39,538 nucleotides of DNA from Paenirhodobacter enshiensis (GCF_000740785.1 NZ_JFZB01000037.1:1-39538), one strand, 5' to 3'. Shown: positions 25,726 through 35,084, counted from the stretch's first letter. Notes: a model not told the origin generated them from the letters alone. Numbers and translations are program-made.

Positions 25726-26835
25726 ATGGGTCGTGGACTGATCGGTGGGGTGGTGTCCGGTGTCGTGGTCGCGGGGCTTGGGCTCGGGGCGCTGTCGGTG
25801 CTGTCGCCGGTCTCGCAGCCGCGGGTGACGGCGCCTGAAGGCGCGCCGCAGACGGCGCCCGCCTCCGAACCTGTCCCGGATCCCGTGGCCGCGCCGCAGG
25901 CTTCGGAGCCTGCCGGCATTTCCCCCGCCCCCGATGCGACCCCGAAGGCCGAGATCATGCTGCTTCCCGATGGCTCGCAGGTCGCTCCTGCGCAGGCCGC
26001 AGGGAGCGGTGCGCGTCCTCAGGTCTTCGCGGCCGGGCAGGGCGGCGGGTTCAGCAATGCCCCCGGAACGGTGGTGAACCGCCTCCCCTCGGTCGGCCGG
26101 CCGGCGGGCATGGATACCGGCGAGGCTCCGCTCGCCGTCGCCCCCGCGGCGGGCGGCAAGGCGATCGAGCGGTTCTCGGCCCCGCCGCCGCAGGCCATCG
26201 GCCGGCCGATGATGTCGGTCGTGCTCTATGACGTCGGCGAGGCGGCTGGCGGGCTCGATCCCCAGACCATCGCCTCGCTCGGGTTGCCGGTGACGGTGGC
26301 GCTCGATCCGACGCAACCTGATGTCGCCGAGCGCGCCCGCCGCTATCGTGCCGCGGGGCTGGAGGTCGCCGTGCTCGCGGCCGGTATCGCGGAAGGTGCC
26401 ACGGTGCAGGATGTCGCCACCGCGATGGAGTCCTGGCGTCAGGCCGTTCCGGAGGCCGTCGCCGTCCTCGACGGGCCCAGCCCGCAGTTTCAGAACAACC
26501 GTATCCTGTCGCAGCAGGTCGTCGCCGGGCTGAAGGCTGCCGGCGAAGGGCTGATGACGCAATCGGCCGGGCTCGATTCCGCCGGTCAGGTCGCGCGCGC
26601 GAAAGGCGTGCCGCAGATCCAGCTGTGGCGCGTCGCCGATGCCGGCCGCGAGGATCGGGCCGAGATCGGGCGCACGCTCGATCGCGCCGCCTTCGAGGGC
26701 GAGCGCAAGAACGGCGTCGCGGTGATGCTCACCGCCTGGCCCGAATCCGTCGCCGCGCTGACGGACTGGGCGGCCTCGATGTCAGGCAAGATCGTGCTCG
26801 CTCCGGCCTCTGCGCTGATGCTGTCGCGAAGCTGA
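25726..26835 (+). CDS. YibQ-like divergent polysaccharide deacetylase family protein, envelope-anchored
   Basis: A 369-aa protein with an N-terminal signal or anchor (MGRGLIGGVVSGVVVAGLGLGALSVL, about 1-26) and a low-complexity Pro/Ala/Glu region to about residue 150. The C-terminal domain follows the divergent polysaccharide deacetylase (PF04748) pattern: SVVLYDVGEAAGGLDPQTIASL, LPVTVALDPTQPD, and NNRILSQQVVAGLKAAG. The Asp-Asp usually found in VIDDLG is YDVG here and the metal His positions are not evident, so enzyme activity is doubtful. I chose the ATG at 25726, preceded by AGAGGCGG. It diverges from trpG and converges on trpE; its function is unknown. Confidence 0.75.
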   Translation: MGRGLIGGVVSGVVVAGLGLGALSVLSPVSQPRVTAPEGAPQTAPASEPVPDPVAAPQASEPAGISPAPDATPKAEIMLLPDGSQVAPAQAAGSGARPQVFAAGQGGGFSNAPGTVVNRLPSVGRPAGMDTGEAPLAVAPAAGGKAIERFSAPPPQAIGRPMMSVVLYDVGEAAGGLDPQTIASLGLPVTVALDPTQPDVAERARRYRAAGLEVAVLAAGIAEGATVQDVATAMESWRQAVPEAVAVLDGPSPQFQNNRILSQQVVAGLKAAGEGLMTQSAGLDSAGQVARAKGVPQIQLWRVADAGREDRAEIGRTLDRAAFEGERKNGVAVMLTAWPESVAALTDWAASMSGKIVLAPASALMLSRS

Positions 26836-26860
26836 GCCTCACATATCCGCGAGCCCGTCT

Positions 26861-26926
26861 CCTTTCGATTCGCCCCAAATATCCCGGGGGAGCTGCGGCC
26901 CCGGCCGCAGCGGGGGCAGAGCCCCC
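26861..26926. repeat. Intergenic palindromic repeat, half copy 3
   Basis: Only the right half of the element is present: TTTCGATTCGCC followed by AAATATCCCGGGGG, then GGCCCCGGCCGC and GGGGGCAGAGCCCCC (26912-26926). It matches the right side of copy 2 closely. The left arm is missing, so this copy cannot form the central long hairpin. Confidence 0.75.
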
Positions 26927-26962
26927 GACGACGCTTCCGCCAGACCTGACTTCAGACATGAA

Positions 26963-26992
26963 AAAAGGCGGGATCCGACGATCCCGCCTTTT
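26963..26992. terminator. Bidirectional intrinsic terminator
   Basis: A perfect 13-bp inverted repeat (AAAAGGCGGGATC at 26963-26975 with GATCCCGCCTTTT at 26980-26992) and a four-base loop, with A-run on one side and T-run on the other. It lies between the convergent yibQ-like and trpE genes and can stop transcription from both. Confidence 0.9.
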
Positions 26993-27018
26993 CCATCTCA
27001 CGACATCCGGAGAAAGGC

Positions 27019-28530
27019 TCAGCTGTTGCGCCCCTGATCGACGAACAGACCTGCATCCTCGGCCGCCTTGCGCAGGGCCTTGGATTTGTTGACGGATTCA
27101 TCGTATTCGCCCTGGGGGTCGCTGTCGTAGACCACGCCTCCGCCGGCCTGGATATACAGCGTGCGGTCCTTCACCACCGCGGTGCGCAGCGCGATGCACA
27201 TGTCCATCTCGCCATTTGCCGCGAAATAGCCCACACCGCCGCCGTAGATGCAGCGCTTCTCGGGTTCCAGCTCGTCGATGATCTCCATCGCGCGCACCTT
27301 GGGCGCGCCCGAGACCGTGCCCGCCGGCAGCCCGGCCAGCAGCGCCGAGAGCGCATCCTCGCCCTCCGCAAGCTCCCCCACCACGTTCGAGACGAGGTGC
27401 ATCACATGGCTGTAACGCTCGACGATGAACTTCTCTGTCGGGTGCACCGTGCCGATCTTCGCCACCCGGCCCACGTCATTGCGTCCGAGGTCCAGAAGCA
27501 TCAGATGCTCGGCCAGTTCCTTCTTGTCGGCGCGCAGCTCCTCTTCCAGCGCCTTGTCCTCGGCGGGTGTCGCGCCGCGCTTGCGGGTGCCGGCGATCGG
27601 GCGGATCGTCACCTCGCCACCGCGCAGCCGCACCAGAATCTCGGGCGAGGCACCGACGATCTGGAACCCGCCGAAGTTCAGGAAGAACATGAACGGCGAG
27701 GGGTTGGTGCGGCGCAGGCTGCGATACAGCGCGAACGGCGGCAGCGGGAAATCCGCGTGCCAGCGCTGCGCCGGCACGCATTGGAAGATGTCGCCGGCGC
27801 GGATGTAATCCTTGGCCTTCTCGACCGCGGCCTTGTAGCCCTCGGCGGTGAAGTTCGACACCAGCGGCCCGACGCTCGCCGCCTCGCCGGTCTCGTAGCC
27901 CTTGCCGGGTGCCCGGTCGAGGTCGCGCAGTGCGTCCATCACGCGTTCGGCCGCCTGGGCATAGGCCGCCCGTGCGCTCAGCCCCGAGGACTGGAACGCC
28001 GGCGCGCACAGGATCACATCGCCTTTCACCCCGTCCAGCACCGCGACCACCGAGGGCCGGGTCAGCACCGCATCGGGCACGCCCAGCACGTCCTTGGGCA
28101 CGTTCGGCAGACGCTCGACCAGGCGCACCATGTCATAGCCGATATAGCCGAACAGGCCCGCCGCCGCGGGGGGCAGCTCTTCGGGCATGTCGATCCGGCT
28201 TTCGGCGATCAGCGCGCGAAGGCTGTCGAACGGATGGCCTTTGCAGGGTTCGAACCGGTCCTCGAAACGGGCCTGACGGTTGATGCTGGCCTGTTCGCCG
28301 CGACACTGCCAGATCACGTCGGGCTTCATGCCGACCATCGAATAACGCCCGCGGACCTCGCCGCCGGTGACGGATTCGAACATGAAGCTGTTGGGCTGGG
28401 CATCGGCCAGCTTCAGCATCAGCGACACCGGCGTGTCGAGATCGGCCGGAAGCCGGGTCCAGACGAGCTGGTTCTTCCCCGCGCCCCAGGCACGTTCGAA
28501 CTCGTCGAAATTCGGGAAAAGCGCCACCAT
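27019..28530 (-). CDS. trpE: Anthranilate synthase component I
   Basis: A 503-aa enzyme that makes anthranilate from chorismate with ammonia from TrpG, the committed step to tryptophan. The C-terminal chorismate-binding domain has GDIFQCVPAQRW, ASPEILVRLRGGEV, RPIAGTRKRG, GRNDVGRV, GTVSGAPKVRAMEII and YGGGVGYF. The N-terminal regulatory domain has LIFMLKL-type SLMLKLADAQPNSFMFES, where feedback by tryptophan normally acts. A good ribosome site (GGAGGTTCAG) precedes the ATG. It follows ppiD by 37 bases, probably in one transcript. Confidence 0.96.
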   Translation of the reverse strand: MVALFPNFDEFERAWGAGKNQLVWTRLPADLDTPVSLMLKLADAQPNSFMFESVTGGEVRGRYSMVGMKPDVIWQCRGEQASINRQARFEDRFEPCKGHPFDSLRALIAESRIDMPEELPPAAAGLFGYIGYDMVRLVERLPNVPKDVLGVPDAVLTRPSVVAVLDGVKGDVILCAPAFQSSGLSARAAYAQAAERVMDALRDLDRAPGKGYETGEAASVGPLVSNFTAEGYKAAVEKAKDYIRAGDIFQCVPAQRWHADFPLPPFALYRSLRRTNPSPFMFFLNFGGFQIVGASPEILVRLRGGEVTIRPIAGTRKRGATPAEDKALEEELRADKKELAEHLMLLDLGRNDVGRVAKIGTVHPTEKFIVERYSHVMHLVSNVVGELAEGEDALSALLAGLPAGTVSGAPKVRAMEIIDELEPEKRCIYGGGVGYFAANGEMDMCIALRTAVVKDRTLYIQAGGGVVYDSDPQGEYDESVNKSKALRKAAEDAGLFVDQGRNS

Positions 28531-28567
28531 CTGAACCTCCGTTCCTTCGGCCTTGGCCTGTTTTGTC

Positions 28568-30418
28568 TCAGTGCATCTGGGCCTGAACCGCGGTCACGGC
28601 CGTGGAATCGAGCCTGACGCCCGCCTCCTGTTCGACCGTCGCGGCGTAATAGGTGCCGATGTCATTCGCGATCGCCTGCCCGAGGCGCGCCGCCAGCTTG
28701 TCGCGGATCTGCGCGGCATCGGGGTCTTTCGGGTCGGCGGCTTCGGTCGGGCCGGGGACAAGGACATAGACCTTGCCGTCGGTGGCGACGGTATCGGCGC
28801 TGCCCGGGGCGACGTCGAAGGCCGCGCCGATCAGCGCCGCGGGCACGTTCTCTACGAAACCACCGCGTTCGGTCGCCGGCACTTCGGTGACCGCAAGCCC
28901 CTGATCGGCCAGAGACTTCCCGGCGGCGACAGCCGCCACGACGGCCTTCGCGCGTTCGGTCTTCAGCCGGGTCAGCTCGGCCGCCGCCCAGTCCGCGGCG
29001 ACGCGCTCGCGCACCTTGTCGAACGGCAGCACGGCCGCCGGCTCCACCTTGTCGAGATGCAGCGCAAAGACGCCGCCGTCATCGAGGGTGACGAGTTCCG
29101 GGAAATCGTTCGTCGTGGCCTTCGCGGCGGCATCGCGGAACGCCGGATAGGCGGCGATGCCTTCCTTGGTGTCGGCGGTCATCGCGATGGTGCCGGCCTG
29201 CATCTTCGTTTCCTTCGCCAGATCGTCGAGCGTCGCGCCAGAGGCCAGCTTGTCCTCGAGGTCGGGCGTCATCGCCTTGATCGTCTTCGCGGCATTTTCC
29301 AGCGTCGCGGCGGCCACCAGATCGGGCTTTGCGTCTTCGAAGCTGGTGGTCTGGGCGGGGATGATCCCGTTGACCGAGAACAGCGCCGGGCCGAGGTCGG
29401 TCTCGACCGGGCCGACGATGCCGGGCGCCGTTGGGGCGAAGACGGCATCGGCCGCGGCGCCCAGATCGTCACGGCCGACTTCGCCGAGGTCGATGTCCTT
29501 CAGATCCAGCCCGCGCGACTTCGCCAGTGCGGTAAAGGTGATCTTGCCGGCGTCGAGATCGGCCTTCGCGGCCCTGGCGGCATCGTCGGATTCGAACACC
29601 AGCCGGTCGACCAGACGGTGCTCGGGCTGCTGATACTGTGCAAGGCGCGCCTGATAGGCGGCGTGCAGCATCGCGTCGTCCGGCGCGGCCTCGTCGGCAA
29701 GCATCTCGGGCGTCAGCCAGACATAGCTGAAATCGCGGGTCTCGGGCTGCTGATAGGCGTCCTGGTGATCGGTGTAAAAGCTTTGCAGATCGGCGTCGGT
29801 CGGCTGGGCGGGTTTCGTCGTCAGCTGCGCCTCGGCGATCTCGGCGAAGGCGAAGGGGCGCTTGTCGGTGACATAGGCGGCATAGGTGTCGACCTCGGCC
29901 TCGGGGGCGGAGGTGCCGCCGACCAGAATGCCGCGAAACAGCGAGCGGGCGATGTCGGCGCGCACCATGGCCTCGAAATCGGGTTCGGTGAAGCCTTCCT
30001 GACGCAGCGCCATGCGGTAGGCGTTGCGGTCGAAACCGCCGGCGGGGGACTGGAACGCCGGGGCTGCGGTGATCTGACGTGCCAGTTCGGCATCGCCGAC
30101 CGACAACCCGAGGCGGCGGGCCGCCTCGCTCAGCGCGGCATCCGAGAACAGCTGCGCCTGCACCTGCTGCGGCAGCCCGAAGGCCTTGGCCTGTTCCATC
30201 GTCACGGCGCGGCCGGTCTGCTGCTGGATCTGGTTCAGCTGCTGGCGCAGCGCGCGCGCATAATCTTGCGAGCTGACCTCGGTTCCGCCGACGGAGCCGA
30301 TGGTGCGCATCCCGCCCGAGAAATTGCTGATGCCGAACCCTCCGAGGCCGAGCACGAGGACCCCGAGAAGGATCCAGACGACGGCGCCCTTGCCATGGGT
30401 GCGCAGCTTGGTGGACAT
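28568..30418 (-). CDS. ppiD: PpiD/SurA-type periplasmic peptidyl-prolyl isomerase
   Basis: A 616-aa inner-membrane-anchored chaperone with one N-terminal membrane segment (AVVWILLGVLVLGLGGFGIS, about 12-31). A SurA-N-like helical domain follows (GTEVSSQDYARALRQQLNQIQQQTGRAVT, then EAARRLGLSVGDAELARQI). A divergent parvulin domain occupies the middle (FTALAKSRGLDLKDIDLGEVGRDDL) and a long helical C-terminal region the rest. The family helps outer-membrane and periplasmic proteins fold as they leave the Sec translocon. Length is typical. GGAGG lies upstream of the ATG. Isomerase activity itself is often weak or absent in PpiD. Confidence 0.9.
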   Translation of the reverse strand: MSTKLRTHGKGAVVWILLGVLVLGLGGFGISNFSGGMRTIGSVGGTEVSSQDYARALRQQLNQIQQQTGRAVTMEQAKAFGLPQQVQAQLFSDAALSEAARRLGLSVGDAELARQITAAPAFQSPAGGFDRNAYRMALRQEGFTEPDFEAMVRADIARSLFRGILVGGTSAPEAEVDTYAAYVTDKRPFAFAEIAEAQLTTKPAQPTDADLQSFYTDHQDAYQQPETRDFSYVWLTPEMLADEAAPDDAMLHAAYQARLAQYQQPEHRLVDRLVFESDDAARAAKADLDAGKITFTALAKSRGLDLKDIDLGEVGRDDLGAAADAVFAPTAPGIVGPVETDLGPALFSVNGIIPAQTTSFEDAKPDLVAAATLENAAKTIKAMTPDLEDKLASGATLDDLAKETKMQAGTIAMTADTKEGIAAYPAFRDAAAKATTNDFPELVTLDDGGVFALHLDKVEPAAVLPFDKVRERVAADWAAAELTRLKTERAKAVVAAVAAGKSLADQGLAVTEVPATERGGFVENVPAALIGAAFDVAPGSADTVATDGKVYVLVPGPTEAADPKDPDAAQIRDKLAARLGQAIANDIGTYYAATVEQEAGVRLDSTAVTAVQAQMH

Positions 30419-30519
30419 GCAGGAACCTCCCGGGTTTCAGGCCTTCGGCGGTTGTTTAGGGCTTTGCCGGGCGGGCCGCAACCGGGCTTGCCGCGACGGG
30501 AACAGGGGGCTGACGCCGG

Positions 30520-31701
30520 TCAGGGGCGAACGGCGGCCAGCCGGGTCATCAGCTCGGCGATGCGGGGCACGTCGACATTCGCATAGGCGATGCGCAGCTG
30601 GCGCGATCCGCGCGGGTCGTCTGCGGGCATGAACATCGTTCCGGGCAGGCACAGCACGTTCGCCTCGCGCACCAGACGGCGGGCGAAATCGGCCGAGCCC
30701 TCGGCCGCCGGATGTTCGACATAGGCGAAATATCCGCCGCAGCCGAGCATCTTCCAGCCGTCGAGCGCACCGAACCCCTCGATCATCGCGGCGCGGCGCG
30801 ACAGCAGTTCGGCGCGTTCCCCCGCGACCCATTGCGACAGGTTGCGCATCCCCCAAAGTGCGGCGATCTGGCCGAGCTGGTTGGGGCAGATCGTCACCGT
30901 GTCGATGAATTTCTCGACCTCGGAGAGGCGCTCGCGCGAGGCGACGATGGCGCCGACGCGATGGCCGGTCAGCCGGTAGGCCTTGGAGAAGCTGTAAAGA
31001 TGGATCAGCGTGTCCGACCAGTCCGGGTCGGTGAACAGATCGTGCGGCCGGCCGCTGCGGCTGTCGAAGTCGCGGTACGTCTCGTCGAGGATCAGCGCGA
31101 CGCCGCGGGCGCGGCACAGATCGGCGAGCGCGCGGACGACTTCGGCCGGGTATTCGGCGCCGCTCGGGTTGTTGGGCGAGATCAGCACGAGGGCACGGGT
31201 GCGTTCGCTCATCAGCGCGGCGGCGTGCTCTGGGTCGGGGATCATGTCCGGCCCGGTCGGCAGCGCGACGGTGCTGACGCCGGTCATGTCGAGCCACATC
31301 TTGTGGTTGAAATACCACGGCGTCGGCACGATCACCTCATCGCCCGGACCGGCGAGGGTGGCCATGACGGCGCAGAACGCCTCGTTGCAGCCGGCGGTGA
31401 TCGCCACCTGATCGGCCGAGACGGTGCCGCCGTAATGCGCGGCGGTGGTCGCCGCCACCTCGGCGCGCAGCTCCGGCAGGCCGAGATCGGGGCCGTAGAG
31501 ATGAGCGTCGGGATTGTTCAGCGCCGCTTCGGCGACGACGCGGCGCAGCGCCTCGGGCGGCGGATCGACGGGGGCGGCCTGGGCGACGTTGATCAGCGGC
31601 TTGTCGGCCGGGAAGTCGATGCCTTTCACCCAGCGGGCGGCCTCCATCACCGGCGGGGCGAAGGTGCGGGCAAGGGCAGGGTTCAGCGGGCTGAGAGACA
31701 T
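30520..31701 (-). CDS. Class I/II PLP-dependent aminotransferase
   Basis: A 393-aa fold-type I aminotransferase. The PLP Schiff-base lysine is K240 in SFSKAYRLTGHRVG. Cofactor and substrate residues appear in ITAGCNEAF, SPNNPSGAEYP (N177 region), ILDETYRDF (Asp for the pyridine nitrogen) and the C-terminal SRQLRIAYAN with the carboxylate-binding Arg. The substrate cannot be named from sequence; aspartate, aromatic or alanine-type acceptors are possible. GGAG precedes the start. It is alone between ppiD and the DUF2127 gene, all on the same strand. Confidence 0.85.
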   Translation of the reverse strand: MSLSPLNPALARTFAPPVMEAARWVKGIDFPADKPLINVAQAAPVDPPPEALRRVVAEAALNNPDAHLYGPDLGLPELRAEVAATTAAHYGGTVSADQVAITAGCNEAFCAVMATLAGPGDEVIVPTPWYFNHKMWLDMTGVSTVALPTGPDMIPDPEHAAALMSERTRALVLISPNNPSGAEYPAEVVRALADLCRARGVALILDETYRDFDSRSGRPHDLFTDPDWSDTLIHLYSFSKAYRLTGHRVGAIVASRERLSEVEKFIDTVTICPNQLGQIAALWGMRNLSQWVAGERAELLSRRAAMIEGFGALDGWKMLGCGGYFAYVEHPAAEGSADFARRLVREANVLCLPGTMFMPADDPRGSRQLRIAYANVDVPRIAELMTRLAAVRP

Positions 31702-31728
31702 GGGAAAACTCCGGATTTCCGGGGGAAA

Positions 31729-32214
31729 CTAGGCCGCGTTCCGGGGGAAGGAAAGCCCCCGTTTGCGCCGCCACTCGCGCCAGGTCAGCGCGATCACCGC
31801 GACGTCGAGGGCGGTCAGCGCCAGCATGGCGACAGAGCGGTCGCCCGCCCAGACATGCAGCTGATAGGCGATGAAGACGACCATCAGCGCGATCGCCGCC
31901 GGATAGGCCCACATCAGCCCGCGCGCCAGCAGTGCCACGACGCCCAGTTTCAGCCCGCCATGGCTGAGCAGGTAAAGCGCGTAGAACTTCTGTGCCTCGA
32001 CCGAGAACGCCTGCGCCATGTGCATCAGCGTGCCGGCGACCAGATCGTTCGGATCCTCGGACAGCTCATGCGCGGTCAGCGCATGAGCCAGATCGGCGAG
32101 CTGGCCATGGCTGACGATCAGCAGCACGAGGCCCGAGAGCGTCTCGATTCCGGCGAGGATGCCCTTGGCGAGAAGGCTCGCCTCGAAGGCCCAGTGCAGC
32201 CAGTCGCGTTTCAT
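31729..32214 (-). CDS. DUF2127 membrane protein
   Basis: A 161-aa integral membrane protein with four hydrophobic segments: LLAKGILAGIETLSGLVLLIVS, the FYALYLLSHGGLKLGVVALL region, WAYPAAIALMVVFIAYQLHVW and MLALTALDVAVIALTW. HGGLKL and AYQ match DUF2127, whose function is unknown. I chose the ATG at 32214; the longer open frame overlaps gpt. No good ribosome site is visible, and it follows gpt by 16 bases, so translation may depend on gpt. Confidence 0.8.
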   Translation of the reverse strand: MKRDWLHWAFEASLLAKGILAGIETLSGLVLLIVSHGQLADLAHALTAHELSEDPNDLVAGTLMHMAQAFSVEAQKFYALYLLSHGGLKLGVVALLARGLMWAYPAAIALMVVFIAYQLHVWAGDRSVAMLALTALDVAVIALTWREWRRKRGLSFPRNAA

Positions 32215-32230
32215 GGGATCACCCAAGGGA

Positions 32231-32734
32231 TCACTCGGTGCCGCGGAACGGCTGGACGTATTGCAGGGCCATGTCCCAGGGGAAGAAGATCCAGGTGTCC
32301 TGGCTGACTTCGGTGATGAAGGTGTCGACCTGCACCCGGCCGCGCGGCTTGGCATAGACGGTGGCGAAATGCGCCTTCGGATACAGGTGGCGCACCAGCT
32401 CCAGCGTGCGCCCCGAATCGACCAGATCGTCGACGACCAGAATGCCCTCGCCATCGCCCATAAGATCGTCCTGCGGCGCCTTGATGACCATCGGCGGGTG
32501 CTGCGTCTGGTGGTTGTAGCCCTTGACCGAAATCGTGTCGATCACGCGGATGTTCAGCTCGCGCGCGACGATGGCCGCGGGCACCAGACCGCCGCGGGTG
32601 ATGGCCACGATGGCCTTCCAGCTGCCCTCGATCGGGCCCTTGCCATCGAGCCGCCACGACAGAGCGCGCGCATCGCGGTGCAGCTGATCCCAGCTGACGT
32701 GAAACCCTTTTTCATGGGGAAGTTTGTCGATCAT
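32231..32734 (-). CDS. gpt: Xanthine phosphoribosyltransferase
   Basis: A 167-aa type I phosphoribosyltransferase that recycles xanthine and guanine using PRPP. The PRPP signature [14 protein letters not shown] is intact, [14 protein letters not shown] binds pyrophosphate and the C-terminal [15 protein letters not shown] carries the purine-stacking Trp of the Gpt branch. Length is normal. GAGG precedes the ATG. It sits between the LysE-type exporter and the DUF2127 gene on the same strand with short gaps, probably an operon. Confidence 0.95.
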   Translation of the reverse strand: MIDKLPHEKGFHVSWDQLHRDARALSWRLDGKGPIEGSWKAIVAITRGGLVPAAIVARELNIRVIDTISVKGYNHQTQHPPMVIKAPQDDLMGDGEGILVVDDLVDSGRTLELVRHLYPKAHFATVYAKPRGRVQVDTFITEVSQDTWIFFPWDMALQYVQPFRGTE

Positions 32735-32752
32735 CGGTTGCCTCGGATCGGA

Positions 32753-33367
32753 TCAGGTGAGAGCGAGCTTCAGCCCCAGAAGAGCCAAAAGCCCGCCGAA
32801 GATACGCTCGATCACCGTCTTCAGCCCAAGGTAGGCCCGGCGGGTGCGTTCGAACGCGAAGATGCGCGACACCAGCATGGCACAGCCGGTGTCGTTGAAA
32901 AAGACGATCAGCAGGATCGCTGCGTAGGACCACAGCGGCGCCTGAGGCGGCACGAAGGTCAGAAAGACCGTGCCGAAGAACAGCGCGGGCTTCGGATTGG
33001 CGATCTGCGTCGACAGCCCGAGCCAGATCAGCCCCAGCGGGCCGCGGGGCGTGGCGGTCTCGCCCCCGTCGCTCACCGGATCGGGGGCGTGACGCCAGAT
33101 CTTGAAGGCGAACCACAGCAGATACAGCGCGCCCGCGATCTTCATCGCGCTCAGCAGGGCGGGCGCGGCGCGAAACAGCACCGACAGCCCGAACAGTGCC
33201 GTCACCGCCCACAGGCACGCCCCGAGCCCGATCCCCACCGACAGCCAGGCGCCGGCACGATGCCCGTCGCGCAGCCCGGTGCGCGCGGCCATCAGAATGG
33301 CCGGCCCCGGCGAGATCGCCGCGCCGAGCTGCACCAGATAGATCGCGATCAGGGCTCCAAGGGTCAT
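32753..33367 (-). CDS. LysE/RhtB family amino-acid exporter
   Basis: A 204-aa membrane protein with about six hydrophobic segments. The family signature ISPGPAILMAARTGLRDGHRAGAWLSVGIGLGA occupies residues 18-50, and KIAGALYLLWFAFKIWR and GLSTQIANPKPALFFGTVFLTF follow in the expected order. Family members expel homoserine, threonine, lysine or related compounds; the substrate here cannot be told. It is probably the first gene of the lysE-gpt-DUF2127 run. Confidence 0.88.
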   Translation of the reverse strand: MTLGALIAIYLVQLGAAISPGPAILMAARTGLRDGHRAGAWLSVGIGLGACLWAVTALFGLSVLFRAAPALLSAMKIAGALYLLWFAFKIWRHAPDPVSDGGETATPRGPLGLIWLGLSTQIANPKPALFFGTVFLTFVPPQAPLWSYAAILLIVFFNDTGCAMLVSRIFAFERTRRAYLGLKTVIERIFGGLLALLGLKLALT

Positions 33368-33475
33368 CGCAGCCGGTCCATTCCTGCGGGTTTCGGGCCG
33401 GCAGGCTGCGGGCCTGCGGCTCTCATGCCAAGGGCCCGACCTATGGTCAGGCCCCGAAGGCGGCGTCTTCAGCGA

Positions 33476-33497
33476 AGCGGCCGGGAAACCGGCCGCT
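33476..33497 (-). terminator. Hairpin just after fabI
   Basis: A perfect 9-bp inverted repeat AGCGGCCGG / CCGGCCGCT with a four-base loop starts five bases past the fabI stop. There is no T-run, so it is either a Rho-dependent stop or an mRNA-stabilising stem rather than a classical terminator. Confidence 0.5.
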
Positions 33498-33502
33498 GCC
33501 GG

Positions 33503-34324
33503 TCATTCCTTGCGGTGGGTCACCACGTCGATGTCGGGCGCATCGACGGCCTTCATGCCGACGATGTGATAGCCCGCGTCGACATGCAGCGTCTCGCCCG
33601 TCGTGGCGGTGCCGAGATCGGACAGCAGGTACAGCGCGGCCTTGCCGACCTCTTCCTGCGTCACGTTGCGGCGCAGGGGCGAGTTCAGCTCGTTCCACTT
33701 CAGGATGTAGCGGAAATCGCCGATGCCCGAGGAGGCCAGCGTCTTGATCGGACCGGCCGAGATCGCGTTGCAGCGGATGCCGTCCTTGCCCAGATCCTCG
33801 GCGATATACTTGACCGAGCATTCGAGCGCAGCCTTGGCGATGCCCATGACGTTGTAATGCGGCATCACCTGCTCGGCGCCGTAGTAGGTCAGCGTCAGCA
33901 GCGAACCGCCGTTCGGCATGATCGCGGCGGCGCGCTGGCACACGGCGGTGAACGAAAAGACGGAAACGTCCATCGTCATGTTGAAATTGGCCTGGGTCGT
34001 ATCCACATACCGGCCACGGAGTTCGTTCTTGTCGGAGAAACCGATGGCGTGGACCACGAAGTCGATCGTGCCCCATTTTTCCTTGAGGGCGTCGAACAGA
34101 GCATCGAGCGACTCGCCGTCGCCGGCGTTGCATTCGACGAGGAAGTCCGAGCCGATCTCTGCGACCAGCGGCTCCACCCGTTTTTTCAGCGCGTCGCCGT
34201 AATAGGAGAAGGCGAGGTCCGCGCCCGCGTCCGCACAGGCCTTGGCGATGCCCCAGGCGATGGATTTGTCATTGGCCAGACCCATGATCAGGCCGCGCTT
34301 GCCTGCCAGCAACGTGTTCGACAT
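33503..34324 (-). CDS. fabI: Enoyl-[acyl-carrier-protein] reductase (NADH)
   Basis: A 273-aa short-chain dehydrogenase that completes each round of fatty-acid elongation. The FabI-type catalytic pair Y157-x6-K164 lies in HYNVMGIAKAALE with Y147/Y148 upstream. The cofactor site GLANDKSIAWGIA (15-27) and the VHAIGFSDK strand are typical. The C-terminal SSGIGDFRYILKWNELNSPLRRNVT fits the substrate loop. Triclosan and isoniazid act on this family. I chose the ATG at 34324; the open frame further upstream crosses the divergent pdxH promoter and start. Confidence 0.95.
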   Translation of the reverse strand: MSNTLLAGKRGLIMGLANDKSIAWGIAKACADAGADLAFSYYGDALKKRVEPLVAEIGSDFLVECNAGDGESLDALFDALKEKWGTIDFVVHAIGFSDKNELRGRYVDTTQANFNMTMDVSVFSFTAVCQRAAAIMPNGGSLLTLTYYGAEQVMPHYNVMGIAKAALECSVKYIAEDLGKDGIRCNAISAGPIKTLASSGIGDFRYILKWNELNSPLRRNVTQEEVGKAALYLLSDLGTATTGETLHVDAGYHIVGMKAVDAPDIDVVTHRKE

Positions 34325-34460
34325 GTCAGGTTTTCCCCGCTTCCCTCTGGTAAGTGCGACAGCATTAGGCGAAAGATTCTGTCGCATCAAGGCCGCATGA
34401 GGGGCGGGGCACTGCGCGCCCGCATCACGGCCGCGCGAACAGACGAGGAAAGAGGGAAAA

Positions 34461-35084
34461 ATGGGCGACAGATCCGGGATCTTCGCGGGCGACGATCCGT
34501 TCCGCATTGCACAGAGCTGGCTCGACGAGGCCACGAAGACCGAGCTGAACGACCCGAACGCCATCGCGCTGTCGACGGTCGATCCCGAAGGGCTGCCCGA
34601 TGTGCGGATGGTGCTGCTCAAGGAGATCGAGCAGGCCGATGCGCCCTCGGGCGGGGCTTTCGTGTTCTACACCAACTACGGCTCGGCCAAGGCGCAGGAG
34701 ATCGACGCGGCCGGCAAGGCGGCCTTCGTGCTGCACTGGAAATCGCTGCGCCGTCAGATCCGGGTGCGCGGGCTGGTCAGCCGCGAGGACGGGCCCAAGG
34801 CTGACGCCTATTACGCCTCGCGCTCGCTGCAGTCGCGGCTGGGAGCCTGGGCCTCGCATCAGAGCCAGCCGCTCGAATCCCGCGCGGCGCTGATGGCCGA
34901 GGTCGCCCGCGTCACCGCCAAGCACGGCCCGATCCCGAAACGCCCACCGTTCTGGGGCGGCTATCGCATCGTTCCCGTGCAGGTTGAGTTCTGGGCCGAC
35001 GGCATGTTCCGGCTTCATGATCGGTTTCGCTGGACGCGAAAAGATATGGCGGATTCATGGCAAGTTGTTCGGCTTAATCCCTGA
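34461..35084 (+). CDS. pdxH: Pyridoxamine 5'-phosphate oxidase
   Basis: A 207-aa FMN enzyme making pyridoxal phosphate from pyridoxine or pyridoxamine phosphate. Landmarks are [12 protein letters not shown] and [15 protein letters not shown] (FMN site), [28 protein letters not shown] and the C-terminal [20 protein letters not shown], which is the family ending. A strong ribosome site (AGGAAAGAGGG) lies before the ATG. It diverges from fabI across about 135 bases. Confidence 0.95.
   Translation: MGDRSGIFAGDDPFRIAQSWLDEATKTELNDPNAIALSTVDPEGLPDVRMVLLKEIEQADAPSGGAFVFYTNYGSAKAQEIDAAGKAAFVLHWKSLRRQIRVRGLVSREDGPKADAYYASRSLQSRLGAWASHQSQPLESRAALMAEVARVTAKHGPIPKRPPFWGGYRIVPVQVEFWADGMFRLHDRFRWTRKDMADSWQVVRLNP

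Noticed and set aside
32159-34804. 881-residue plus-strand open frame
   Set aside because: It runs antisense across gpt, lysE-type and fabI genes, all of which have clear motifs. Long shadows are expected at this GC content. The same applies to 11158-12939 (+), 17663-19555 (-), 24763-25725 (+) and 28553-30586 (+).
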